64,000 nt of DNA from Brachionus plicatilis. Its lineage: Eukaryota; Rotifera; Eurotatoria; Ploima; Brachionidae. Positions 43,612 through 54,400 of this stretch are shown one piece after another; positions within the stretch are counted from its first letter, which is position 1; each line of letters begins with the position of its first letter. The stretch covers positions 972,806-1,036,805 of the forward strand of contig QEOQ01000658.1 in NCBI GenBank assembly GCA_010279815.1, read 5' to 3'. Below the pieces are notes generated by a model. That model did not search any database. It was given only the letters and a program-made list of their open reading frames with translations, and was not told where the DNA came from. Position numbers and translations under genes: made by a program.

Positions 43612-44829
43612 TTATGGCTTAGGCTTTCCTGACGATATCATTTCGATTCGTTTAATAACAGATTTAAATTCTTTTTCATAATCAAAAAATCCCTTAAATC
43701 CCCTAATGTTTGCTGCTTGATTAAATGAATTTCTAAAAAACTCATTCTGTAACAAGCAAACTAAAGACTTGACAATCAATGTCAAAAACGAAATCCACAC
43801 AAAGGATGTGTAAACAGGACGCTGGACCACATTTTCATCGTCATAATTTTCATTTCTAGTGTTGTATGTGCGGTAGAAATGTATCACAAAAGTAGGAAAA
43901 ATAAGGCAGTAGCTTATTATTAGAATAATAAAAACTGATTTGGCTTTTCCCTTCTCGCTATTATATTTGAACTGAGCCAAAAGTTGATTCCTCACATGAA
44001 AATCGTTTCTTTCATTCTCTTCCTCGGTAAGCTCCACTAAATGCTTGTAATAGACAACATTAGCAGGCTGTCGAGTAATGTCCAGACCCTCGATTATTCT
44101 TTCTACCATTCCTTTATCAGCATTTTTATTTTCCATCGATTTTGAGTCTCTATTGATGTTTATTTTGCGATCATTTATGGAAATTTGTCTCAGAGTTAAA
44201 ATTGAAAAAACAATGCCTACAAAAAATGGTATGGTAAGCGAAAACCAGAAGAATAACCAAAGCCACCATTGAAATTTCTCGTAAATGTAATCACACTGGG
44301 TTTGAGTGCCAAAATATTGAATGTCATTGTAATTCTCAAAAAATGGAATAAAGGCCACAAAAATGTCCAATAACCAAATGAGGCCAATGATAAAAAAAAC
44401 TTTGTGACCCGAAGATTTGGTCAGCAATTTTTCGTTTTTGTCAAATTCAAGGCGCTTGGTGAAGTTGTTTATGTGCCATATTGGAAATTTGAACTTGATG
44501 AAGCGTTCGACAGTGAGAACCATTAGTCCGTGAAAAGTAAGGCCCAAAAAAAGTGTGGTAAAAAATGTCTGAACTCGGCAGCCATCGAAACCAAGTGAGT
44601 TGGAATTGTAAACTGCGTAGCCACTTGGCACTAGAATAAAAAAAGAGCAAAGAAAATCGGCAAATATTAAATGAGTGAGCAAAAAATTAGATTTATCCAG
44701 TCGATTGAGACGTCTCAGTTTTAGAAGTGTAACCAAGAATGAGAAGTTGAATATGAAGCTGGTGATCAATATCAAAGCAGAAACGATTGTCAGAAAAATG
44801 TTGCTTTTGCCCACGGTTTCCTCAGTCAT
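43612..44829 (-). CDS. Rhodopsin-like orphan G-protein-coupled receptor, single exon
   Basis: A plasma-membrane receptor of 405 residues with seven hydrophobic segments (approximately residues 8-34, 46-70, 83-106, 141-162, 186-211, 299-320, 340-362). TM2 has LIFADFLCSFF (conserved Asp). TM3 begins after GCRVQTFF, whose Cys can pair with the loop-2 Cys in TQTQCDYIYE, and ends VERFIKFKF, ERF replacing DRY. TM6 has SYCLIFPTF instead of CWxP, and TM7 lacks NPxxY. Loop 3 is long (about 85 residues) and charged. ATG at 44829 is chosen because a stop lies six codons upstream in frame. Ligand unknown; no subfamily recognised. No intron. Confidence 0.85.
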   Translation of the reverse strand: MTEETVGKSNIFLTIVSALILITSFIFNFSFLVTLLKLRRLNRLDKSNFLLTHLIFADFLCSFFILVPSGYAVYNSNSLGFDGCRVQTFFTTLFLGLTFHGLMVLTVERFIKFKFPIWHINNFTKRLEFDKNEKLLTKSSGHKVFFIIGLIWLLDIFVAFIPFFENYNDIQYFGTQTQCDYIYEKFQWWLWLFFWFSLTIPFFVGIVFSILTLRQISINDRKININRDSKSMENKNADKGMVERIIEGLDITRQPANVVYYKHLVELTEEENERNDFHVRNQLLAQFKYNSEKGKAKSVFIILIISYCLIFPTFVIHFYRTYNTRNENYDDENVVQRPVYTSFVWISFLTLIVKSLVCLLQNEFFRNSFNQAANIRGFKGFFDYEKEFKSVIKRIEMISSGKPKP

Positions 44830-45950
44830 ATTGTCCAACAAAAATATTCAACCAGAGGTGAATTTTTTTCGAAATTTTTTGCTTTTGAGATTACTTTTTC
44901 TCTTGAGTTGGCTTTTGTTTGGTTTCAAATTGGGTTAATTTTAATAAATTATAAATAATAAAGTTGTTTTTTAGATTTATAAATATCGGTAAATTGACTT
45001 GTTTCTAAGGAATTTGTTTTTAGTGTTTATTCTAAGTGTAAATATACTCAAAAAATTTTGTGCATTTTAATTTTTTTTGTTTGCTACTAATTTCGGTCTC
45101 TTGTTGACCTCGACTTTTATTAACAATAAAAAAATTAACTCAAATAGTTTTAAATTTTTCTGGTTCATTTAAATTTCTTTATTTTCTCAAATTTAGTAAT
45201 TTAATCATTCGTTCTATCTTGTAAAACGAATATTTTTTCTCCTAAAATTTTTATTGATTTTTTAACTTTAATTTTTCTTGAATTTATTTAATAATTTTAT
45301 TTTTTAAAATTCAATTCATCATGAACAAGGTATAATATTACAAATATAATAGTTTCCTTCACTAATTTAAATAAGTAGAATGCCTGAGCCCATCATCCCT
45401 ATGTTGAATTTAACAAATGCCGATTTGAAGCTTTCGACTTTCATATTTATTGCTCTCATAATATGGCAGCAGAACCTTGTTCTACAGATCTAGATAATGG
45501 TTTTCTGGTTGACTTGACCTTTTATAATCCGGTTCGATTTTCGACCCCAAATTCGTAATCTGCAGTTGTAAAAACCCCAGATTAATGTTTAATAAAAATA
45601 AACTTTAAAAAAAATTAATGATTTCAATAAAAATTGAGAAAATACCCTCTTTTTTAAAATATTTATTTTGCTTAAAAATCAAAATTTTGAAAAAAGTAAA
45701 ACCTATAATTTGTTCAGAATTTTCTCTAGTTTCAAAATTTGTATATCTCACTTGGGATCAAGGAGGTCCCCTGGGATAAATACAAAAAAAACAAAAAAAT
45801 GGGTAAAATGAATAATTTAATATTTCAATCAAATTTTCTCTCACTTAGCTCTATCTCATTTTTGCAGCAAGTTTCTGTACCTCCTCTTATTCATTTACAT
45901 CCATTTTTTTGCTAGGATTTCAGACCTTGAAACTCTAGGTTAGGTCTTAC
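44830..45950. other. Intergenic, nothing recognised
   Basis: Upstream flank of the GPCR gene, then A+T-rich text. A slightly less A+T-rich patch at 45380-45560 has no sustained frame. Confidence 0.4.
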
Positions 45951-45989
45951 CATAAGCATACTCAATTTTTCTGGACAATTTTTTCTCCA

Positions 45990-48421
45990 ATGTCAAGGTT
46001 GCTTAAGAAATTAAAGTATCCTGTTTGTTTTTGCATAAAGTTTAATATCTCAAAAATTAACCCAATCTTGAAAGATCATTCAAAGAATAACTCAGACTTG
46101 AACAATGTAAGGCCAATTTCTCTATCGAATTGTTTAGCCCAAATTCTAGAAAAATTAATACTTTATCACTCACCAGAACTTTATAAAGTTAATAATAACC
46201 AATTCGGTTTTAGAAAGAAAACATGGTGTAATCATGCATTTTTTGTAGTCAAAGAAACCATACTCAACTATGTTTCGAAAGGATCAGGTGTCAAAATAGC
46301 TTCACTTGATGCTGAAAAATCCTTCGACAAAGTTTGGAGAGATGGTCTATTCTTTAAGCTACTTCCAAGGATGAATTTTAGCTTTTAGGTACTTTTAAAA
46401 AAGTACTATGACTCAGCTAAAGCTGTAGTCTGTCTGAATGATAATCTTTCGGATCCATTCAAAGTTGAATGTGGTTTCCTTTTCAATATTTTTATAAACG
46501 ATTTAATCGAAGAATTCTTAGAAAAGAATCTGGGAGGGATTTTTAATAATTTAAATATTTCAATAATTCTTTATGCAGATGACATAATCCTTATTAGTCT
46601 ATTAGTTTCAAATCTTAATTGACTATGGTCTAATATGGAGACTAAAATTCAACTCAACCAAATCTAAAATTATTACTTTTGTTCCTATCCTCTTTAACTG
46701 TGACTTCTTTTAAAGTGGTAAAAAGCTGAATATAGTTCCTAGTATAGAATATTTAGGATTTGTTATCAATTCAAATTTAGACTTTAATCAATTTGCAATT
46801 GACAAATTTGACAAATTGACAAATTTAAACAGGTTCAGAAGTCTTTCTTTTCTGCGTCGTTTTTGTTAAATAAGATGAGTCATGTTTCCCCTTCTCTGAA
46901 AAGTTTCATTTACAAAACATTTTGCCTTTCTCAATTCACACATGGTCTGGAAAACCTAACACTGGACAACAAAACCCTCAAAATTCTTAACATTGATCAA
47001 AACAACCTTGTTAGACAAATTTATTTATTTATTTATTTATAATTAACCTCCTTTAAGGAGAAGTAAAAATTAAAGATACCACCATAATAAAAAAAAATTA
47101 AAAAAAAAAATTAAAAAAATATCGGAAAAAAAGATTCTTCAAAGTATGCTAAATCGTGAACAGAGAACCAAAAAGAAATAAACCAAGTCTTCAATCAGGA
47201 AGACCTGATAAGGTTTTTAAGGAGATTTCTAAAGATCGTAGACTTTATATTGTTCAGACACAATTTGATGGAGTCTGATAAACCATCACTGGAGTCAAGT
47301 CCCTTTTTCAATTCTAACTGAAGTTGAGACGAGTTGTTTTTGATAAAGTATATATCTTTGCCAAGATAAGAAACAAGAAAGGAAATATCTTGTTCAAAGG
47401 ATTTAATTCTACAGTTAGGAGATGATTGAAAGTTGAGACACATACACTCAAAAATAAAAGATGCGAGGCTATTATATTTAAGATTGCTGATAAAAGAGAG
47501 TTTAGAAAAAACATAAAGTTGCTCAAAGTTGAAAATTTTCAAAATCTTGAGAATATTAGAGATGTGACAACTATAGTTCAAGTCTAACATGGTTCTAATA
47601 AGGTTGTCCTGTGAGGTATTTAAGAATTTTAAAGTTTCTACTTTTAGAGTTGATACGCCTAGCCCATAAGTATATTTAGAAAGACAAAATGTTTTATAAA
47701 TAAAACATTTAAAATCTGGGCTTACACTATTTTGCTCCATACCTAAGTAGGAAATAGAAAAGAATTTTTTTGAACTTTTTTGAACTTTTCTGTAGTTGTA
47801 ACATCGAATTTGAGACTAGAGCTGATTGTAACCCCGAGGTAGTCTATGCTATAGACAAATATTTAACCTAAAATCTAATTGTCACATGTCTGGGATCCTA
47901 AAAGTTCTTAGACTTTTTAAAATTGAGCAACTTTATCTTTTTTCCAAAATGTCTTTCATAAGTTCTATTGGGTTCAATCATTTGTCATCACAAATATTTA
48001 AGTATTTATGCAATAAAATTTCTGACAATTTTCATTGCTCTCCCCTTTCCTTTGGAAATGATCTCAAGCGATTGTTGCAGTTCTAAAGTAATAAAGAGTA
48101 ATAGTCAGCTGAAGTTGGATCATAAGCGGCACTTTTATATTCGTGACGGCATCTCGGACTCTATAGAGCTTTGTTTGAATAACTTAAGATTCAAATCTTA
48201 TAAAAACCTTCTAAATCAATTAATAAAACCAAATTAAATCACTTAACTTCTTCTTGTCCAAATGAGGTTTTATCAATAACTGTATCTTTTTCTTTTTCTA
48301 CTTTTTATCTGTATGTATTTTTTTTTATTTTTATTTTCTTTTTATGCAAAACTTTAATTTTATTTTTATTTTACTTCTCCTAATGGAGATTAATTTGAAT
48401 TATATAAATAAATAAATAAAT
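45990..48421 (+). mobile_element. Decayed LINE interrupted by a second LINE copy
   Basis: The plus strand reads INPILKDHSKNNSDLNNVRP, then FGFRKKTWCNHAFFVVKETI, ASLDAEKSFDKVWRDGLFFK, a stop, then LYADDIILI, SIEYLGFVINSNLDFN, SFIYKTFCLSQFTHGL and NIDQNNLVRQI up to 47020. It resumes at 47852 as RQIFNLKSNCHMSGILKVL and ends ISDSIELCLNNLRFKSYKNL before a stop at about 48237. The 3' tail is TTCTCCTAATGGAGATTAAT followed by AAAT units at about 48403-48421. Stops and indels make it dead. The same family as the nested copy. Confidence 0.85.
47021..47851 (-). mobile_element. LINE copy inserted head-on in a LINE of the same family, with target duplication
   Basis: TAGACAAAT is present at both edges (47012-47020 and 47852-47860), and removal of 47021-47851 plus one repeat rejoins the host frame. 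The insert is on the minus strand: DYLGVTISSSLKFD near its 5' end, then NSVSPDFKCFIYKTFCLSKY, NLIRTMLDLNYSCHISNILK and a C-terminus ending NLIRSS. The 3' end is CTTCTCCTTAAAGGAGGTTA followed by AAAT units. It is 5'-truncated in the post-RT region, with one frameshift near 47745. Duplication, truncation and tail all fit target-primed reverse transcription. Confidence 0.9.
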
Positions 48422-48430
48422 ATAGTAAAA

Positions 48431-48560
48431 ATAGGTAAAACCGATCAATTATGATATCGTAATTTTTTTTTAATTTCAATTAGTTAATCACATTTTGAAT
48501 AAAAAATAATGTTCACTATAGCATTTTGTAGAGGAAGAAAAACTCTACATCTTTAATCAA
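48431..48560. repeat. Dispersed repeat, copy 2 (partner at 3127-3245)
   Basis: GGTAAAACCGATCAATTATG, then GCATTTTGTAGAGGAAGAAA and ACTCTACA in the same order as at 3.1 kb. It starts within about 15 bp of the LINE tail, so it may be the site into which that LINE inserted. Confidence 0.6.
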
Positions 48561-50029
48561 GAAAATTGATGGATTGGAATTAATAAATTTTTTTTTTCGA
48601 TAAAAAAAGTGTAATTTTTTCCCCAAAATTTGAATTAAATTCAAAAAGAAAACTTAAAAATTTTTTTAAATAAAAGAAAAATAAAAAAACAAAAAACAGT
48701 ATTTTGTCGTTAATTTTCTTCTTATTTTGAATCTCATAATATTAATGTATACTATATAAAAAGATGAACTCACTAGATAGAATGTATTAAATGTGCTTTA
48801 TAAAAAAATTATTTAAAATAGATAATAAATTTAACATCTAGATAAAATAATTAACTAATAGAATTAATATACACATTCAAAGAGAAAAAAATTTAAATGC
48901 TAGATAATTTTATTAATTAACTAGATATAATTATGCTGAACATGGTCATGAGTCGCGCAATAAAAGAAGAAAAATTAAGTCCTCATTTATTTTAAATAGT
49001 TTTTTTCATTTTCTTGTCTATCAAATAATTTCTTTATCTGATGATGATGATGATAAACGTCTTTATTTAAATAAATAAATATTGGCTCGAGCTTTCGCTT
49101 CCTTGCCAAGCTTATATAAAATGTTCCAAAAAACAAAAAAAACACAAAAAAGAAATATAAAATAAAATTTTTATCTCATAAGTTGTACCTTAGAAAATAA
49201 AAAAAAAAAGAAGAAAAAAATATTTCATTACTTTTTTTATGTTTTTTTTTTGTTTTTTTTTTAAATACGAAAAAAGAAAAGAAAAGAACTGAAAAAAACG
49301 GAATATTTACAAAAAAAAATAATGTAAGATAAAATAAAATAGAAAATAAAATAGAAAATAAAAATAAAAAAATAAAACACAAAAAATTAAGCCACATGAT
49401 ACTTGAAATAAACTCTATTTAGCCATATTTTATTTACGGATAAATTTAACATCGATTTAATTTTTTAAATCTCAATATCTTGACAAACAGCTTTCATTAA
49501 GAGTTTCAAAAGCTAGTTTTTGATTTTACACCTAAGAGAATACAGAATTTTTTTTATTTTTTATTTTTATACAATCAAAATTTGGTTATTCGTTACAATA
49601 AGTGGTCGAGAATGGAAATAATTTTTTAAAAATGTTTTTCAGGAGCTTAACTATTCTTTAAAATTTTTTTTATGTCGTTAACTTTTAAGTAGCAATAATT
49701 ATGATAAAAAATTAAAGAATATATTAAAAATTTCAATTTCAATTTTACTTTTAAATTTTCAAGAAATCAAAAATTTCAAAAGGGATGAATTAATCTATTG
49801 CTTTTATAAAAAAAATTTTGCACTAATTTTTTATTTCATTTTTTTTTCATAAATCCAGTTCAATTTCTATTAAATAACGAAACTATGAAGATTTTGAAAT
49901 TTAATTACTTTTTTTGACTTGGTTTAATTACACTTGCAAATTTCAAAAAAATTTTGTATATAAAATAGAAACATTGGTATAGTTTTTGGTACGAAGGCCT
50001 AACATGTTCCGATAAAGAACTAATAAAAT
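48561..50029. other. A+T-rich spacer with a possible LINE tail near 49040-49130
   Basis: On the minus strand TTGGCAAGGAAGCGAAAGCT and CGAGCCAATA are followed by TTTATTTATTTAAATAAA and a (CAT)n run. This looks like another LINE 3' end (class D). A poly-A/T-rich frame at 49.2-49.4 kb is low complexity and not a gene. Confidence 0.4.
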
Positions 50030-51040
50030 TAATAAACTTACAAGTTGGAGAGCATAATTAAAGAACTAATGTTAATACACTTATTGAAGAACACTCTTTT
50101 ATCTAACGCTCAACACGGTTTCGTTCCAAAAAAATCGTGCTTTACAAATTTACTAGAAACAATGGATATAATCTCAAATCTACTAGCCTCTGGCAATCAG
50201 ATCGACTTTGTATACACTGACTTTTCCAAGGCCTTTGAAAAGTTTCACATCGACTGTTACTCTACAATTTATCAGCTTATTGATTTGAAGGAAAAATATC
50301 AGATTGGGTGAAAAATTTTTTAGATGGAAGAAAGCAAAGAGTTGTTCTTGGTTACGTTGAATCAGAATGGCTTGATGTTACCAGTGTTGTTCCGCAAGGA
50401 TCGGTCCATGGGCCTCTTCTTTTTGTTATTTTCATAAAAGATTTGTCCGAATCTTTAAGTAATGAAACAAAAGTCTATGCTGATGATATGAAAATTTTAG
50501 CAGCTGTTAACCATCTAAATGATAACTTAACTTTATAGCGCGATATGGATACTGTTTCAAGCTGGGCAATTACATAGGCGACCGATTTAAACGTAGAAAA
50601 GTGTAAAGCTATGCATATAAAAATCCTCAGTTTGACTACACAATTTTTAATAAACATGGAACAGAATCATTAGATAAAACAAAATTGGAAAAGGATTTGG
50701 GTGTGTTTTTTCAAAATTATCTAAAATGAGGTGCACATGTTAGCTACTCTTCTGGCAGAGCGAATAAGATTTTGGGAATGATTAGGAAAAATTTTTAATT
50801 TTTGGACGCCAATGTAGTTAAGTTATTGTATACCTCATTGGTAAGACCTCTTATTGAATATGGAGTTATTGTTTGGAATCCATACCCGAAAGAAGATAAG
50901 AAGGAATTTGAAAAAGTACAACGTAAGTTGATTCCAGCCTTTAAGAATCTTGAGTATGAAGAAAGATTGAATAGAATAAAACTTACCACTTTGGATACGG
51001 GAGGAAGAAGAGGCGATTTGATTCAATTTTTTTAAATTGT
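50030..51040 (+). pseudogene. Decayed LINE reverse transcriptase
   Basis: Successive broken frames give LESIIKELMLIHLLKNTLLS, NAQHGFVPKKSCFTNLLETM, DFVYTDFSKAFEKF, then NFLDGRKQRVVLGYVESEWL, VVPQGSVHGPLLFVIFIKDL and KVYADDMKILAA (catalytic YADD). VRPLIEYGVIVWNPYPKEDK and TGGRRGDLIQFF mark the C-terminal region. At least four frame changes and several stops. It resembles the remnant at 3.4-4.0 kb. Nothing downstream to 51.4 kb looks coding. Confidence 0.8.
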
Positions 51041-51441
51041 AAACAGTCTAGAAACTGTTAAATTGGTAAGTGAAATCAGGTACGTTCAAAGAAATAATTA
51101 TATTCTGAGGGGTCATGCAATGATGGTTACAAGAGAACTATGCAAACAAATATGTCAATTTTTTTTTGTATTCAAAATTTGTCCGAAACTTCGCCATATA
51201 TCATTTGCCAATATTTCTCAAGCATTCATTTAAAACTTAAAAATTTTTTTAAAAAATTATTTTTTAACTTCATTTATTTAAACGACATTTTTTACAAATT
51301 TCTAAATTATTTGCATGATTTGAAAAAAAAAAAATAAAAGGACAAAAACAACAAAATAAAGCGTATTTCAAACGATTAAATCTTTTTAATCATATCTAAA
51401 AAAATTGTCGTTAAGAAAGATATAAAAAATTAATATTAGCA

Positions 51442-54400
51442 TTAGTTTGACGATATCTTATTTAAATTCATGTGCATTTTGATAATCGACCAATCTTCGA
51501 GAATATCATAATCTTGAAGAGAGTAGACTATAAAGGGACTTCCATGAAACACCATAGGAGACGTGCTGTTCCTATTTGAATTGATATTCTGGCTCGATTT
51601 GGGAGATTTTTTTGACTTTTTGTTTTTTTTGGCTGATTCTTCAGGAGTAAATTGACTATTGATAGATTCACTTATTGAATTTGGACTCGTATTTGTGCTC
51701 ATCTTATCTGAACTATTAAAAGTGACATCTATTTCAAGATTCATATTTTCGCCTTCATTTCTCTGAGTTTTGTCTAAGTCGTTCGGTCCTATTTGGAATA
51801 AATTATAGTCAAGTAGAAATTGGCGACGCTTTTCCTCCATTTCTTTGATTTCATGTTCCAATTTGGCTACGAATTTGTCGTACAAATTCTGTTTGTCATT
51901 CTGAAAGTATCAATTAGTAAAAATAAAATTAACTTGAAAAATTTTCATTACTTCTAATGTCTTTTTGATTGAAATTTCTTCGTATTGATATGTGTGGTCG
52001 ATGTTTTTGTTTTTGTAGTCTTTAAGAAGCTCTAAAATGATAAATATTTATTAATCAAAAAACCAAAATTTTTTAAATTTTTTGAATAGTCTACAAATGG
52101 TTTCCTTTTAATTGCCTTTTTTTTATTTTCAAAAATAAGAGTCCAAATAAGAATTTGAAAACTCGATCAAAATCTTAATGGCTGATTTTAGGTCCTTAAT
52201 TTTGTTACCAAAGTCAAACAAAAAAAAATTTTTTACGAATATACAATCTTTTTTTTTCAGCAGGAAGTCTTGTGTGGTAACTAACTAAATTTTACACAAA
52301 GATTTTAAAGGTTAAATTTTAGATAATGATTCATGATTGTTTAAGATAATCTCAAAAAATTTAACTCTAAAAAAGGATCAAAGTATTGTAACATTTAAAT
52401 AATCATAAAAAGCTTTTAAACTCATGAACAAAGACCAGAGTTGCAACAACCGATAAATTTTAACTCAATCATTTGACCTTAATTTATTTTTAATATAATA
52501 AATTTAAATTAAAAAACAAATATTTTTTTTTGAATTTAATAAATAATTTTTTGTCTATTCCAGCATCATCAGGACCTATTGAATGTCTTTTTCGAGATCA
52601 CGATACTTCAATAGACCATATAGACCAAACTAAGAAGAAGCAATCTTGAGGCAGCAACATCATTATGCAGCAATTTTGTTATTACATTTAAGAAAAGAAC
52701 AAAATGAAAAAATAATAAACTGATTATTATGCATCTTTTAAAATTAAAATTTATTATATTAAAGAAAGCATTTTAAATAAATTCTATCTAGTACCTAGTC
52801 CCAACCAACAAAAACTATCACTCACAAATCAAAAACTTCTCCTGGCAAGGAAAAAATTTTCAGCACAAAAAAAACTTGACCAAGACAAAAACTGCTCTCC
52901 ACAAATAAAAAAACTTCTAAGCAATAATTTTTACAATTTTTTTCATTAATTTTCAAAACTGTTTGACACAAAAAAAACTTCTAAAAATTTTTTTAATATG
53001 TATTAAAAACTACCACTAAACATTTTAGATAATAAAATGCCTTTGATTTGAAAAATTTCCGAATTTTTGGAGACAAAAAAATCCAAAAAAAATAAAACGA
53101 AAAAGAAAAAACAATGCCAATTCATTGAATGATGCAGGGTCAATATTATAAGAGAATCCGGTGAATATGTCAATAAACCTAAAAAAGGTCGTCCAAAATT
53201 AGCTGGAATTCGGTTTTCCTTGAAATATTTTGATTTTATTATTTTATTAATTTAGTATTTAATTTTTTTATATATAATTTTATAAACACTATTTGAATAA
53301 ATTACATAACAAATTTATTAAATTTTCAATATTCAAGTAAGAAATCAAAGTGTCAAAAAGGCACTGTATTTAAATGCTACGTAAAAAATTAAAATGCCAG
53401 GTTTTTAAATATTTTTAAGTATTTTTAATTACTAATATAATTAATTAATGTTAATGAATTTATTTTTAAATCAAAAAACAAAAATGTGTTAGTTAGCAAA
53501 AGTTTAAAAACAAATGGGTTTTATCTGATTATATCAGCTCTTCTATCAATAGATTAAACAGTTTAAGGTAAATGTTAAAGCAATTCCTGTGATGATGGTC
53601 AAAATGCTTATTATTGAAGTATGATCAAAATTTTGGGAAAAACAATGTAAAAAAAAATATTTTAGGATTGTTTGAGCGACACTCTCAAATTTAATGTTTA
53701 TGAGTCAGTGAATCAAGATACACATTTAGATAAAAGTAATAAGAAACTTTTATCCGAGGTAATAGCCATAAAAGTTGAATTTTTTACATTTTTTTACTTA
53801 ACATCAAATCTAATTCTATTCTAGAGCTACTAAAGAACAAAATTTGAAAATAAGTCAAAATTGCTTTTCTTTCTAAGAAAGATTCAAAATTAAAAATTTG
53901 GAAAAAAATATTAAGCTTTGGAGAACTTGAAATTTGGTATAAAAATAATAAGCGTTGGTATTAGATGTGGTCCAAGCGGAGAATAAATAAACATTCAAGC
54001 CATGCATTGTTTTATTTTAACAAACTAATTTTTTTAACATTTCATTTTTCTAATTTACATAGCATTTTTATTAAATTTACCTAGAAAAATCAAAAAATAA
54101 TATCTATCTTAGTTTCATACTAAGCTAGCAAATTAAACTTTGTATTTAGCGAATTTTTTTTATTCACCTAGCATTTAAATTTTTTAACAAGCGTGAATAA
54201 TAATTAAATAAAAGCCTTAATTGGCTTTAATTTTAATAATAATTTAAGCCAAAAATATTTGGGTATTTTTATTCAGAGCTACTTAAAATGGAACGCCCAG
54301 ATCAAAAGCGCAATTGTCAAATTAATACCAAGTTAATCCCAGGCTTGCAAAGTCTAGATTATTCGCAGTATGCTTTGATTAAAGTCTAAGTCATAACAAA

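Noticed and set aside
49176..49397. 73-codon minus-strand ORF
   Set aside because: Almost pure poly-A/T-derived Phe/Leu/Lys sequence.
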